A DNA stretch of 64,000 bases, from assembly GCA_003439945.1 (NCBI GenBank), contig QVRM01006442.1:62001-126000 (forward strand). Direction: 5' to 3'. The notes under the pieces are model-generated. The model saw nothing but the letters and a program-made list of their open reading frames with translations, was not told where the DNA came from and made no database searches. Below, in pieces: positions 24,418-36,776 of the stretch; position 1 is the stretch's first letter; each line of letters opens with the position of its first letter. Source of the DNA: Dermanyssus gallinae. Taxonomy: Eukaryota; Arthropoda; Arachnida; Mesostigmata; Dermanyssidae. Made by a program: the position numbers and the translations under genes.

Positions 24418-25060
24418 TGACGATGACGACAGTAATGACTGTGGCAATGGAGACAGCGACAACAACAACAACAACAACAACAACATCAGCGGTAGCAGCG
24501 GCAACAACAACGACAACAGCAACAACAACAACAACGACGACGGACGAAGACAATCTCCAGTCTCTCCTCTTGCGCTCTCTGTATGCCGACGCGTAGACGC
24601 ACGAGCGTGCTCGAAGTACGTGCCGATGTCGATCACTTCTTGAAGCGCTGTTTCGCCGGCCGGTGCCGTTCGTTGAGTCACTCACTATGTCTGCCTGCCT
24701 CTCTGTCTGCCTGGATGGACACACTGGTAGTCGCTGGCGCCGGCGTCGACGTGGCCGCGGCCAACGTGCCGACGATGTCGACGTGACGCGGACGGCCGCC
24801 AATGATCGTGACGGAGCTGATGCGGGTAATGAGAGCAGTAGCAGCAGTAACAACAACAACAATACCTATAGCGACGCTTCCTTCGACAACAACAACAACA
24901 AGAACAACAGCAAAGTCGACGACGATACTTCGGAATGATTGCTTGATGGCACGCTCAAGGCGATATTGCTCATGCTGTTACATGCGAGAATGTATGCAGC
25001 AACGACGTATACAGCAGCAGCAGCAGCAACAGCACCCCAGTCGCCAACCAGCCGGGCACC
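24418..25060. repeat. CAA/CAG triplet blocks after the stop codon
   Basis: CAA-type runs lie at about 24456-24540 and 24837-24912, with a CAG block at 25012-25030. This may be 3' untranslated sequence of the preceding gene. I saw no convincing AATAAA signal close to the stop. Confidence 0.65.
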
Positions 25061-26792
25061 ATCAAGGGCAAGGGGAAGGGGGTAGTGCAGGGGGAAAGGG
25101 GTGATGATGACGGTGGTGGTGATGACGATGATGATGATGACGACGGCACAGGACGCCGATTTGTCGTCAGAAGAGAAAGAGGCATGTTGGGTCTTCTGGC
25201 AGATTTTCTGCCGGTCCGTCGGCTGGCTAGCTTCAGTTGGTAGCGCATACAAATGCATGAATATACAGAAATATACAGGCGTAGAACATACGCTTGTATA
25301 AAAACAGGGACCGAGACTGGGAGAGGTTGACGCATAACAGATACAATATCAAGAGTCCGATGGACTGACAGAGCGCGCGCGAGAGAGAGAGAGAGAGAGG
25401 GATAGAGGGCGAGAGAGGGGGGAAGAAAGAATGAGATTGTAACTGTTTGCTGATCTGCTGTCGCCAACTGAGCCTGCAACGGCCGTACATCATCGACATG
25501 ACGGCCGACACAGAGTTTCGGCTGCTGCTGCCGCTGCAACTCTGGTCGTTGCCGTTATGGAAAACCAGTATCGCTGTCGCTGCCGCCACCGCCGCCTGCG
25601 AGCCTGTGGACCAGGCCATCAACGGCAGCTTGAACGATAGGTCGGTCCACCGCGGACGGACCACCAGCGGACAGCGATGTCGGAGTGATGTCGGTATGAT
25701 CTGACGATTCCTTGGCACTGCGCGGCGAAAATACCGTACCCGTGTGCAGCTAGTGTATCGGAGCTAAAGCGCAAAGCGTTTTCTTGCTGACCAAGACTGC
25801 CTTTCGGAGAGATTCATCAGGCATGCTTGAAGTTTCACGGTCCGGCTGCGATCGCTGGCATAACCGCACCAATGACGAGGACAATAACGACAACGTAGTC
25901 ATTGTCGGCGGCGGAGGCAACGGCTACGACGAGAATGACGTTGAACTACGGTGCTATGTGAAAGACGATGATAACATTAACAATGACAACAACAACAACA
26001 GCGACACAGCAACTGCAATGTGTCCCGATCTGAACGTCACTTACCGTACGACACATGGCGATCTCCGAAGGGGGAGCAGAACGTACTCCGACCCAGATCA
26101 CAAGCATCATTCACGCGTACTGCCTTCCTTTCATACGACACGCCTAGTATTTATTGCTCCTCGTATTACTTCTGCTGCGACTTCTGCCGCTCGCTGTGCA
26201 ACAGCTACTGCCACTACAGCTTTCCTCCTGTCGACTGCGTTTCTGCGAATTGTCGAGTCGAAAAGTACATCGTACTATAATAACTCAAGTCTCTCTGGCT
26301 CTATCGGCTAGACAACGGGTATCTATCTACTGGCATGGCGACCTGTCAGCGATTGATTCGTTGGGTTTTCTACTTGTGGAACGATTGATGGGAAGCTGCC
26401 ACAAACCGATAGCGTTGTTGCTAGCTTGTTGCGGGCCTGGCCTTTATTTGCGACTACTGTGGCTACACTGTGGCTAAATGTGAAACGAAGTTCCTACTTA
26501 TTCCAGCTGAGCGGCTAAAGGATCGTGTCCGTTTTTTCGCGCACTCATCCATGGAAGACGTCAGTCGCTGTCGTCGTCGTCTTCGTCGTTGACGTCACCG
26601 TTAATCAATGTCCATGCTTGCAAACAACAATAAGTTTATTACCGTTCTCGTTTTGTTGAGAGTTGCCAGCGTCGGCCGATCGAGAACACGATCAAGTTGC
26701 AGCAACCTACTGGTCGATTGGGCGGACTACAAAGTTTCATACACATGTATTGATGCGTGGTCTTTCCTATTTAATATAAGCGTATAAACATG

Positions 26793-26829
<37 letters not shown>

Positions 26830-27920
26830 CATGCAAGAGTGAAAAATATTAAACAGACGTACATATTTAAGTGGAATAGGCACGATCGTAGTCATCTCCA
26901 TAAACGCTCATGTGTTTAGCGGCTGTGCAAGTAGAGCAGTTGGCATGAGTTTTTCATCTGTATATTGATCATTCATCCATTGACGGTCCTCCACCGATAC
27001 GAGAAGGTCACAATCGAAAATCGCAAAATATGTCACAAAAGTAAAGTGGAGATTTGATAGCGACTAAATAATCATTCCACAGCAAAACGTCGATGTGTCA
27101 CAGTAAAGTACAAAACAAGACAATCCCTTGTTGGGAATATTTACACGTTGAGTGCTGCTGATGTTTGAGCTAGTATGTAACGCACACTCCAGTTGCAGAT
27201 AGGTGGATGTCTAAGGGAGGTATATGGAGATCCGTCGCGTTGTCGCATCGATTTAGTTTCTACTCCCCAACTCAAATGAGCGAGATTTAGTGTTGTTGCC
27301 CTGTGTCCAGGTGTCAGGATAATACGGTAGAGGATCTAGCGGCTGTTTTTTTGTCTGATTGTTTGGTACATGTCTATTAAAAAACAAACTATTTAACGAT
27401 GTTTATTATACGAGACGAACGAACGGTATGTCGGCGATATGCGATGCTCTTGAAAGAAAATGGCTGAGTGAATGAATAAATGCTTGTCAACGCCCGGTCC
27501 TCTACGAGGACGAGAGGTCGCCATCGAGTTGAAGTAGAAGTAGTTTGAGGTAGGCGTTAAGCTTTCGGTTTGCCGCCATTCAAGCAAGCTTTTTGTTGCC
27601 AAACAGCGTCATGGAGTGCGTTGGCGTCTTCTCTCCCCCCCCCTCCCCGGCATAACTTTATTCCTCCTGCCTTGTGAGGGCTCTAAGTTCAGTATCGTAA
27701 CAATGGCTATATTTGATCTGTATTTGACCAAACCTATTAGAGAAAACTTGGATATATATGCCTGTGTTGTCTCATATATGTCTGGCTATCAACCTTTCTC
27801 GCAGCGTATCTCTTAGTTCTTGTGTGTTGACTCGAGTCGACTTCGTGCCAAACAGGAGAAAGCTTGGACGAGATGTCACGACACGGGATGAACGAAGGTA
27901 GAGCGGGGGGCCGGGGGGGG
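25060..27920. other. No supported gene; GA and AT microsatellites
   Basis: A (GA)n run lies near 25380-25400 and an AC/AT run near 26793-26829. The plus-strand frame ending at 26280 finishes in a Cys-rich stretch (about CSSYYFCCDFCRSLCNSYC), which could be chance. The frame at 25784-26311 overlaps it in another phase and is Asn/Asp and Thr/Ala rich. I call neither. Confidence 0.45.
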
Positions 27921-28628
27921 ATGGATCGAAAGAAGGCGGTCGGCCCAGATAAGCCAGTGTTAACCAGTCAGCCTTAGATTAGTTAGTTAGTTAGACAGTC
28001 AACAGTCAGTGAATTCCGTCAAAGAGCCGCTTATTTGCCTCTTTCCTGTTCCTGTGGTTCCTCCAATTGCCATAACAGCGGCACCTCTCAGCACCCCACG
28101 TTGCGTTCTTCGTACGGACGCACGTTTTCCCTGTAGCGGAACTGTAGACGGTCATCATCGCTGCAGGAGAATCGTGTGTTAGTTGGCAAACATAAAACGA
28201 ACGAAAACAGAAGAGAGAGCGTGGTCTGACGTCGAACGAATCCGCGCGCGACTTGGTTGCGAATTTCGCGTGACAGAGACAGAATGTGGGGAGAAACACT
28301 GACAGGGAACGACAGAGCGAAAGAGAGAGATAAATGCTCAAAGAGGAAAATGTAGAAACATGTGGAAAAGCAAGAAACACAGCGAGCAATAGACGAGAGA
28401 GCCAGAGGTAAATAGTAGAACAACACCGAAGAGAACACCAGCTAGCGCCAGAAGGAAAGCAGGACAGGCACCAACAAAATACGCGATGACTCGTGGCGAA
28501 AAATATTCCTATGCCAAGAGGCTCTTCAGCAGGCCGGACGGATATGAATTGCCCGCCGCTGATCGGTTTGTCGAACTTGCTCGCGTTATTCTCCTTCCTC
28601 GAAAGGGGAGAGTCAGGGCCTTCTTCCA

Positions 28629-28633
<5 letters not shown>

Positions 28634-28676
<43 letters not shown>
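28634..28676. repeat. (AT)n microsatellite
   Basis: About 35 bases of AT followed by a TGTG-rich stretch. The frames of about 100 residues across it on both strands are artefacts. Confidence 0.9.
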
Positions 28677-29437
28677 TTTGTGTGTGAGTGAATGTATGTC
28701 TGTGTGTGTGTGTTTATACGCGCGTACCCAATATATGTATACACACATAAACAAGGGAACGCTCCGGCCCGGCGAGGTCAATGACTTGGATGTAAAAACC
28801 ATCGATACTGGAATGTGATGCCATTAATCGCCGAACCGGCGAACGACTCGATTGGAACGCGGACGTCCAGAAGATGAGCAACAACCCGACATCGGAAATG
28901 TTACCCGCCTATAGTAGTGTGCCTAGTAGTACGGCGTTTGTACATTATGAAATGAAATATATGACCGCTAATCGTATTTATGAATACACGATTGTACTGA
29001 ATGCACCTAAACCTGATGTACATAAGTTACACTTATCTATAAAGTTAGCTAATTTTGCCAATCGTGGTTTGTAGTGATTTTTATAGAATATTATTGTTCG
29101 ATTTAAATCTTCATTGTCCAAAAATACTGCGATTTTTAGGTCAGCTTATAAGTAATCATTCAAATTTGTTTGCTAATTATTTATTACATTGAAGGTAATG
29201 GTGAGCAATATATATATATATATATATTTTTTTTTTTACCATGAATTGGTATTTTAGGTACAATACAACCATTTAGGACCGTGCATATTTCACTCTTGAG
29301 GTAACGGACTTCCTTTCAATCTCGATGCTTTCGAGTACGTGGTAGATGTATATAAAGTTTTCGAGCTAACCCTCAGCCAAGATTTAACGTCCACGGAACT
29401 GTTTTTTAAATTGCTTCATAGGCGTACTCCCATAAAT

Positions 29438-29538
29438 AAATACAAATGTGCAACGGTGGGGCTCGAACCCGCGCACCTATGTGTCTCCTCCGGTTGCGAG
29501 GCGCAAACTTTAGCCACCACGCCACCGGGTTCGACGGT
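29438..29538 (-). repeat. tRNA-derived SINE, family 1
   Basis: Read on the minus strand: GTCGAACCCGGTGGCGTGGT gives a box A-like region. It is followed by GCGCCTCGCAACC and a perfect box B, GGTTCGAGCCC (29460-29470), then GCACATTTGTATTT. It is preceded on that strand by an AT tract (29539-29580). It aligns with the copies at 18.71 and 21.31 kb. Confidence 0.7.
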
Positions 29539-29582
<44 letters not shown>

Positions 29583-29639
29583 GCATTTTTTATTAGCCTG
29601 ACTTGCATGCATACGTACATGTTATTCTTTTAATTCAGG

Positions 29640-29800
29640 GGCAATGCTTATCAAAGCAAGTGCATAAGCGGACATGTTAAGATATCTAAGGTTTCCCCTA
29701 CACGTTTGATTTATCATCTATTCTCAATGAGCATCGACCCACAAAATTTCGATCAACACAGGGATCGAACCGGCGACACCCCGCTAGATGAAAACAGCAA
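29640..29800 (-). repeat. tRNA-derived SINE, family 2, head-truncated
   Basis: On the minus strand it begins in CATCTAGCGGGGTGTCGCCG and continues with box B GGTTCGATCCC, a GTTGATC block, TGCTCATTGA and GTCCGCTTATGCA. The box A end is missing. The body matches the copy at 52.2 kb, and the head matches 18.2 kb. Confidence 0.65.
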
Positions 29801-30059
29801 AAAATCTTTTTAGCTGTAGACGACAGGTAAAGTCGTCACCATCACAGAGCAACGCTAGACAGCAAAAGAGAGAGGCCGAATATCCATCAAATTCGGCATC
29901 GGCGTTTATCAGTTTAAAAACGCCTTTCCTGCTACAAACACCACCGATTCACTTACTTAGAGACCCGCTATTGGCCTCGTCATCTTGTCGAGATAATAAT
30001 TTATCAATAATAATAATAATACTACTAATAAAAATAAACTAGAAAGGTTGCAGAAAAAC

Positions 30060-31060
30060 AATCGAACAACCACACTTAAGCAAAGGCTGGCTGAAAGCCC
30101 TGCTCGCGCCCCAGCTTAGCACCGTGCTGGATCCTAATTCTTTCCGTATAGCGCACGCTGAGACGTCCAGTCTGTGGGCTCTACGCATGCACTTCCTATA
30201 CTATGTGGGGAAATTGTGGATTCCAATACCCTAAACCCAAAAGGCCTCGGTAACCTCCCTGAACGTGCAGAACCTAACAGCGTAATTCAAAGAGGTCTCA
30301 AAGGGAGTGGTACACCATTCACACCGGAACCAAGGGCTTGGCAGCTATCGGTGAAGTAAATCCCGATAGAGCAACTATCCCATTAAGGGCATATTGGTAA
30401 ACCTTAGCGTGAGACGTGACCATTTCATGCGTGACGGCCGTATCCTACTTGCATTTCAACTCAGTGCAGTTATGATGGGTAGCGGAAAATGCGGAAAATG
30501 TGCAACAGATGAACATCTGAATGGCTAGGAGGTACATTTTCGTAACTATCGCAGTGAGACCCTGAAACCCATCAGTCACGAAATGGACTTGTTTCTGTAA
30601 GATTTAAACGCATACAAGATATTACAGGAGATCGACGCGTGGCACAGCTTTTAAGGCAGATGCTGTTTTCGGCTCTCTATAAGGGCAACGCGGAGTTAAT
30701 CTAATAAGCTGAGTTCATCTATGCACACAATAAAGGTCAAGCAGACGATCACAGCTCTTAATTGAACAACAATTATAATACATAATAAGAATAATATTAG
30801 TAATAATAATAAAAGCAACAGTCATACAACAGTTACCGATCGTTTTACCTCAGCCGGTTGCAATCCGTCAAACGGAAAGCAGAAAAACACTTAAAAATAA
30901 AACGTCAATAGAGTAAGACGCTAAGTACATCAAACGCTGTCTAAGATCATCTACGTCTTTTCACGAAAAAAAAATTGATTTTGTAATATTTTTCGCTGTG
31001 TACATAGATACATTAATTTACTCAACCTGGGTGTTAATAAACCATAATTAACAGATACAT
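30060..31060 (+). pseudogene. Decayed non-LTR retrotransposon relic with a shared 3' end
   Basis: Bases 31023-31048 are identical over 26 positions to 46100-46125, the 3' end of the intact retrotransposon at 44.4 kb. This marks a 3' terminus of the same family in the same orientation. About 550 bases upstream the frame near 30482 reads GKCGKCATDEHLNG, a Cys-x2-Cys...His arrangement. Short reading-frame pieces around 30180-30360 are broken by stops. The boundary on the left is uncertain. Confidence 0.45.
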
Positions 31061-31520
31061 TTATCGGGGTGCCTTATGTTAGACGTAACATCGACTTGCG
31101 CTTAATGAACTTTCAAGCTTGTCTCAATTTACACGTAAAACATTGTAATGATGGAAAGAGGAGAAGCAACGCCTATAAGTCCGTGGATTTTTTTGTTTGG
31201 TTATGGAGTCTCTATTGACCTCTTCATGCATTTTAACTGTAAATAGAACTTGTTATCATGATGAGTTGTCGACTTTTTACTACAAATAAGCATACCAGTA
31301 TACTGCAAGCATTAGTCATAAGATGAGGCATCCGCAGTAAAGCCGTAGCAGTTTGATCGACACTTCAATTCAGACCATTTTGTTAGCTTGCACACGCGCC
31401 CATTCAGGAAAAGTGTGTAGCATTTCAACAATGCCTTAAAGTATTAGTAACATTTCACTTATCACTTAAATAGACTTTTAATTGCCAAATACAATGTATG
31501 CTTTTTCCAGAAGCGCAAAA

Positions 31521-31532
31521 CATATATATATT

Positions 31533-31621
<89 letters not shown>
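31521..31621. repeat. Two (AT)n tracts separated by TTAAAACA
   Basis: About 100 bases of AT in two blocks. A (CAA)n run lies at 31683-31705. Confidence 0.95.
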
Positions 31622-31625
<4 letters not shown>

Positions 31626-32584
31626 CGTTAGAGTAGATCCTATGCAAATTTTCTGACAATCTTCTCACGGCGAAAAGTACACAACAACAACAACAACAAC
31701 AACAAATAATTTGCATTCTGACACAGAGACGACAAATACCACTTTATTCTTAAGAAGAGTAACAACGGTGATAATCTGTCGAACGGTAAAAGTGGTCCCG
31801 GTTCTAACTGTAAATTAATCGAATAGTGTCCGTTGGCTCACAAGGTTGCATGAGAAATACGCACACATACATGTGTATATATATATGTGCCTCCTCAAGT
31901 CACTATATACAGCCATTTAATAATCTCTCTTAATGATGAGATCCACGAGTCACACGTCGATGTTTAACGACGTCGCCCACGTCGACGGTTCTTCTATGAG
32001 ACTTGTCGAAGCGCGACAAACATCTGCGGGGTCTAATGAAAGAAACGGAGCGCGCCGCACTTCGTGCCACGCGACAGCAATCAATAATCTGTCGGATACA
32101 AGAACACGCTATAACGACAGTAAAAACGAAAACAGAAAGGCACTTTGCCAACAATAACACATTGTTGGTATTACATTTGTTGCAAAAACAGTGACGAAAA
32201 CCAGCCAAGAACGAACGGCCAAAGGACATCAGATCTTTCCCCAACTAAACACACATGTACTAATCGCTAGAAAAAAAATCTAAACAATGCCAATTGTTAG
32301 AAAGACAAAGCTACAAAGATGGTGACAGCAAAGAGACACTGATGGCAGTGGACTAGTGTTAGTACAGTCCCTTCCAATGAGTCGTCATAAAAATGATGAT
32401 TGTGATGATGATATTGATCATTATCATTATTATTTGATTATTATATTAAACAAACGTCGGGAAATAATACAGCATTACGTCTAACGTCTAGAAAATAACA
32501 CGGCGACAACAGAACCGACGACAACTGTGGCCAATCACAGCTATAGGGAGTACAAGAACCCTATTATGGGATTTAATGTGTTCT

Positions 32585-32684
<100 letters not shown>

Positions 32685-32689
32685 GGTCT

Positions 32690-34891
32690 CCCAGAATTCG
32701 TCCAACAAACTTTGGGATTTAGCACAATTGGCGAGAAAATCATTTTTCCAGTGGAGCAAAGGGCGGTAATATCTTCTACAAATTGGCAATTGAGCGTGAA
32801 ACTTAAAATATAAAACTTGCAAATAATTTTATTTCTTGAGAATTATCTTCAATACAACATTTGCTTTGCTTTGAGCTAATGCAGAATGCAATTCAACAGA
32901 TGCATTTTTCTTCCAAGCACGCAGGTACGATTGGTTTGTCGATAGGATAACTGGAGCCCTCGCAATTGCAGATTTAGTGAAGATATGTCAGGATAAAAAG
33001 CTCAATTTGTTTGTGTTTATATGAAAAAAGAATCAAAATTACTAGTGGAGAACTTTCGATCTGTTACTTAGAACCTGATTCCTTACAAGGGTGTGAACAA
33101 AATAATCGTTGACAGAACCTGAAAGCTCTCGAAGCAAAACAACCTAAACGAATCCCCCCCCGCGTTGAATAGCACATGATCGCTACATACGTAGCGTTAG
33201 ACAATATGACTGGAAAATGTTTTGACAAATAAATAGACGTTGGTTATAATAACTGCAAACTGCTGTTCACAAATTTGTGACGCAAATGTATTTACCCGAA
33301 GGACGATTCGGTTAAGTTGAGTTATCATTACATTCCTGATTAACGAAAATGGGAACCTTGTTGTAAACGTGAAGAAGCTTCCCACATAGGCTTAAATACG
33401 TGGGGTATGCTCCTAAACTCTAAACATGCAATAAGGTGATACCCGTCCAGTGATGACAATTAGCAGACAGCTAGTTGTTCGCTGGTGTAAAAAATTACCG
33501 TATTGATGTGAAAACGTCTTTTCTACGCAAGGCTAACGGAAGATATACTATTATCACAAACCATCCCAGAACGTCTATCTCTCGACGTTAATACATCTTT
33601 CCTATGCATGGCGAAACTAGCGGAAGATTCTAATACAATTGCAGGGTTTGGTTTCTAAAAGCATTTGCTGGAGTGCAATGAACGTCATTTGACCAGCGTG
33701 AACCAATGAACGGAGGAACAAACGAGAGATGGAGAATCGATAACCCACCCGTGTGGCGGCTGGGGGGGTACATCGTGTACTTCAGGTATCAGAGGCAGAC
33801 TTTTATGCTTGTTTGTTTGTCTGTGTGGAAAGGACGGAAGCCACACGAAAGACATTAACGATCCGCCCGACACACAAGACTCACACTATATTGAGACGCA
33901 ACACTGTCCACCCGTCCGTCTCCCGCCTGAACGCCTGACCGCGGTCCGTTCAGGTTGAGACGTCCAGCGGGACAGGTTCTAGTGATGCCAGCCACACGAC
34001 TCGATGTGGCGCAGGTCGAGGTGGCGTGATCGCTTGTCAACTGCAGGATAGGACAGGACAGGACAATTACTACTTCCTGTAGGCGGCCAAACGGCAACGG
34101 AAGAACCTGCCAACGGAGGCCGCCGAGACCCTCAGGGGCCTGAGCGTTTGCTGCAGAAACACCTCCGCCGCGTGATAAGCCGCCCGTGTACCAGCTGCAA
34201 TACTTGCAAAAACTTGACCACGTCCTTATCCGTCCCCGACATAACGCAGGGTACCGACCACTATACGATCACGGCCAGAAGTCGCTATATGTCGCCAGCT
34301 ATAGAGCGCTAGGGACGCTGGCCTAGTAGCGATGACAACCACAACAACAACAACGACAAACACAACAGCGGCCTCTAGAATATATCCGCAATTGCCTCTA
34401 GTAGACATAATAGTGATGGTAAGAGTGAACCATAAGATGTTCAGCAACACTAGGGTGGTATCAAAACCGAACGATTCTACTTGATGGGGCGTAGGGATCA
34501 TGGGGCGTATAGACGACATCTGGCTAGACGTATTACATGCACGTGTGCGGGCGATTGGGACGGCTGCTATACATGCGCGCCGAAAAACACGTGCCAGGCA
34601 CGTCTGACATGTATTATTATTGGTATCCCGGTTAGTTGGCGATGCCCGATACAAGTTTCCTGTTCCTCCTGTACTACAAGTAAATGTATTCAAAGCAACT
34701 TAAAAAGCTATAGCGTCTTATGACGTTGATCATAATTTAAAAAAAAAACACAGAAATTATGAATGAATTTATTAATGTTAATGGTCAAAATGCGATCGAT
34801 AATCAATCACGATAATAATGACAACCATAGTCATAATTATTATGATCTGCCGTCTTATAATTGTGTATAAACCAAAGGTGTTAATACACAC

Positions 34892-34934
<43 letters not shown>

Positions 34935-35800
34935 TATGAGTGTTTAAATGTTACAATTGCGAGGTGTAAACGTGTAGTCCTTGTCTTCTCCTAGCTCCTA
35001 AATATTATTCCATGGAACCGACAATACAGCCGGCGTTTCCTCGGCACACTGCAAGCGACAGCAGTTGCCAGTTAATATTATAATTATTATTAGATAGCAT
35101 CAGTATCACTATCGTTAAGGTAAGTTAAAACAGTTCCTGCCGGAAACATTCTCAAGAGTGCAAGCTACCAAACAGAAGAGTAACACACGTGGTAAAAGGG
35201 ACCTTTGCCTTGGTACAAATGTTTAGTAGAAAGACACACAGCGTTGCTTGGCCGCTGGCCGTGACTAACCACAGTCCAAGATTGTCGCTCTTCACTTTCC
35301 GCACCTTCTAGCCTTATATTTCTACATGGCATGGCGTGGAACGATTTATTAGGAAAAGAAGGAGATGTTTGCCACTGACGAACAAATATCAATCTATCCT
35401 ATATGGCAAACTGGTACACGTCGCTCTTGAAGAGTCGTCTTTGCTTGGTTGGTTCTACAAGTGAATGGAAGCTTGTTTTCGTGACAATTGGACCCTAAGC
35501 GTAAAGGCTCAAAAGTTTCTAAACAGTGGCTAACCGCTGAATTTCTATTCACTATAAGAATGATGTGTGTAATTTTATAACGCTGCTGTCAAGATTTACC
35601 TTAACTATAAAAGCCATCACAATGTCGGTTGTCTAGAAATAGGAATTGTGTTTACACGATAAGCGACTAACTAGCACGTACGGTTAAGGCTGTGAGCATT
35701 CGCCTCTTGTTTGTAAGATTGCCGGCCGTTGTACTGTGGTGAAGCATCCCCAAAATATCTAACATTATCACTGCTAGTTTAAGTGTGGTGTGTACTGTGC
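32690..35800. other. AT-rich sequence without a supported gene
   Basis: The stretch contains an ATT tract at about 34898-34935 and some CAA triplets near 34340. The 155-residue minus-strand frame at 34226-34693 has no recognisable domain. The sequence is probably intergenic or old transposon debris. Confidence 0.5.
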
Positions 35801-35883
35801 ATACATGAAGACTGAGAACCTCATGATCTATATATATATCATATAGACGTTTTCAATGCCTTGCACCTTTTGGTCTGGTTCTG

Positions 35884-36135
35884 CATGTGACAACGCCACG
35901 TATACACCAGGTACATAGTGCATGGTTATCACTACCGGTATGTTCAAACGCAACCTTTCACGAGGAGTACGAGTTGTGCACCTGCCGGTTCTGCCTGCAG
36001 AGGTGTGCCAAGTACCATGCAGTGGAATGCACAGCGCTGGACCGAAAATCGCTGCACTACTTCTCTCGTCGGAAGCGTGAAGAAGATAGAGCACATGAAG
36101 AAACATTTTTGAAATGTATATTATACTCAATTTGA
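35884..36135 (+). pseudogene. Non-LTR retrotransposon C-terminal fragment
   Basis: With one change of frame the translation reads ...TRYIVHGYHYRYV..., then HEEYELCTCRFCLQRCAKYH and AVEC. The same order is seen at the C-terminus of the 44.5-kb reverse transcriptase: HGFHHVL...CCKCARCLGHCDRYHAAAC. It is also seen in the fragment at 47.55 kb. The pattern is HG(F/Y)H..., then C-x-C-x2-C-x3-C-x2-(Y/N)HA-x3-C. This is a 5'-truncated, frameshifted copy. Confidence 0.65.
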
Positions 36136-36399
36136 GTGAAATAAACATAATTGTAAATTGTAAATATATATACATATGTATATAGTTTATAATGCTGTCA
36201 TCTGTGAATGTGTGCTTGATATAGTTACACAGTATAGTCGTGTAGTAGACGATATGACCGGAGTCTGATTGCTTAAATATAGAAATTGTCAGCCTCCGTT
36301 AACTCATTTCGGTCTCGTAGATCATTTAGGACCCCTTATTTTTTAGTAGAAAGCGATTTACATCCCTTCTCTGTCAAATTATTACAGTTGTATATGTGC

Positions 36400-36745
36400 G
36401 GTTCAGCACAGTTCTCAACTAATATTAGATCAGTATTTTCAATCAGGTGAGAGTGTTGTAGAGCTTGGTACGGTCACTGTCTTAAAAAGCTCTGGTGGCG
36501 TGGCTTCTCTGGTGAAAAGCTTTCTGTTTGGCGAATACAGAACGTTCCGTGGTAAGCGCATCGGGTCTTGTACAAGAGTAAGCACAGACACCGTTAAATA
36601 GGAGTGAGGAACACACTCAGATGATCTGTATATCTCGGCCCCCGGCAATGACAATGAACTCTCTAACTGAGTATTTGCCTTTTATTGGACAACTTCTTCA
36701 TTTTTTTATATATATATATATATATATATGAATTCTTGCTTCTTT

Positions 36746-36776
<31 letters not shown>

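Noticed and set aside
26020..26280. Cys-rich short secreted protein
   Set aside because: The Cys residues fall in a TGC/TGT-rich stretch that is open in three frames. There is no signal peptide and no family match.
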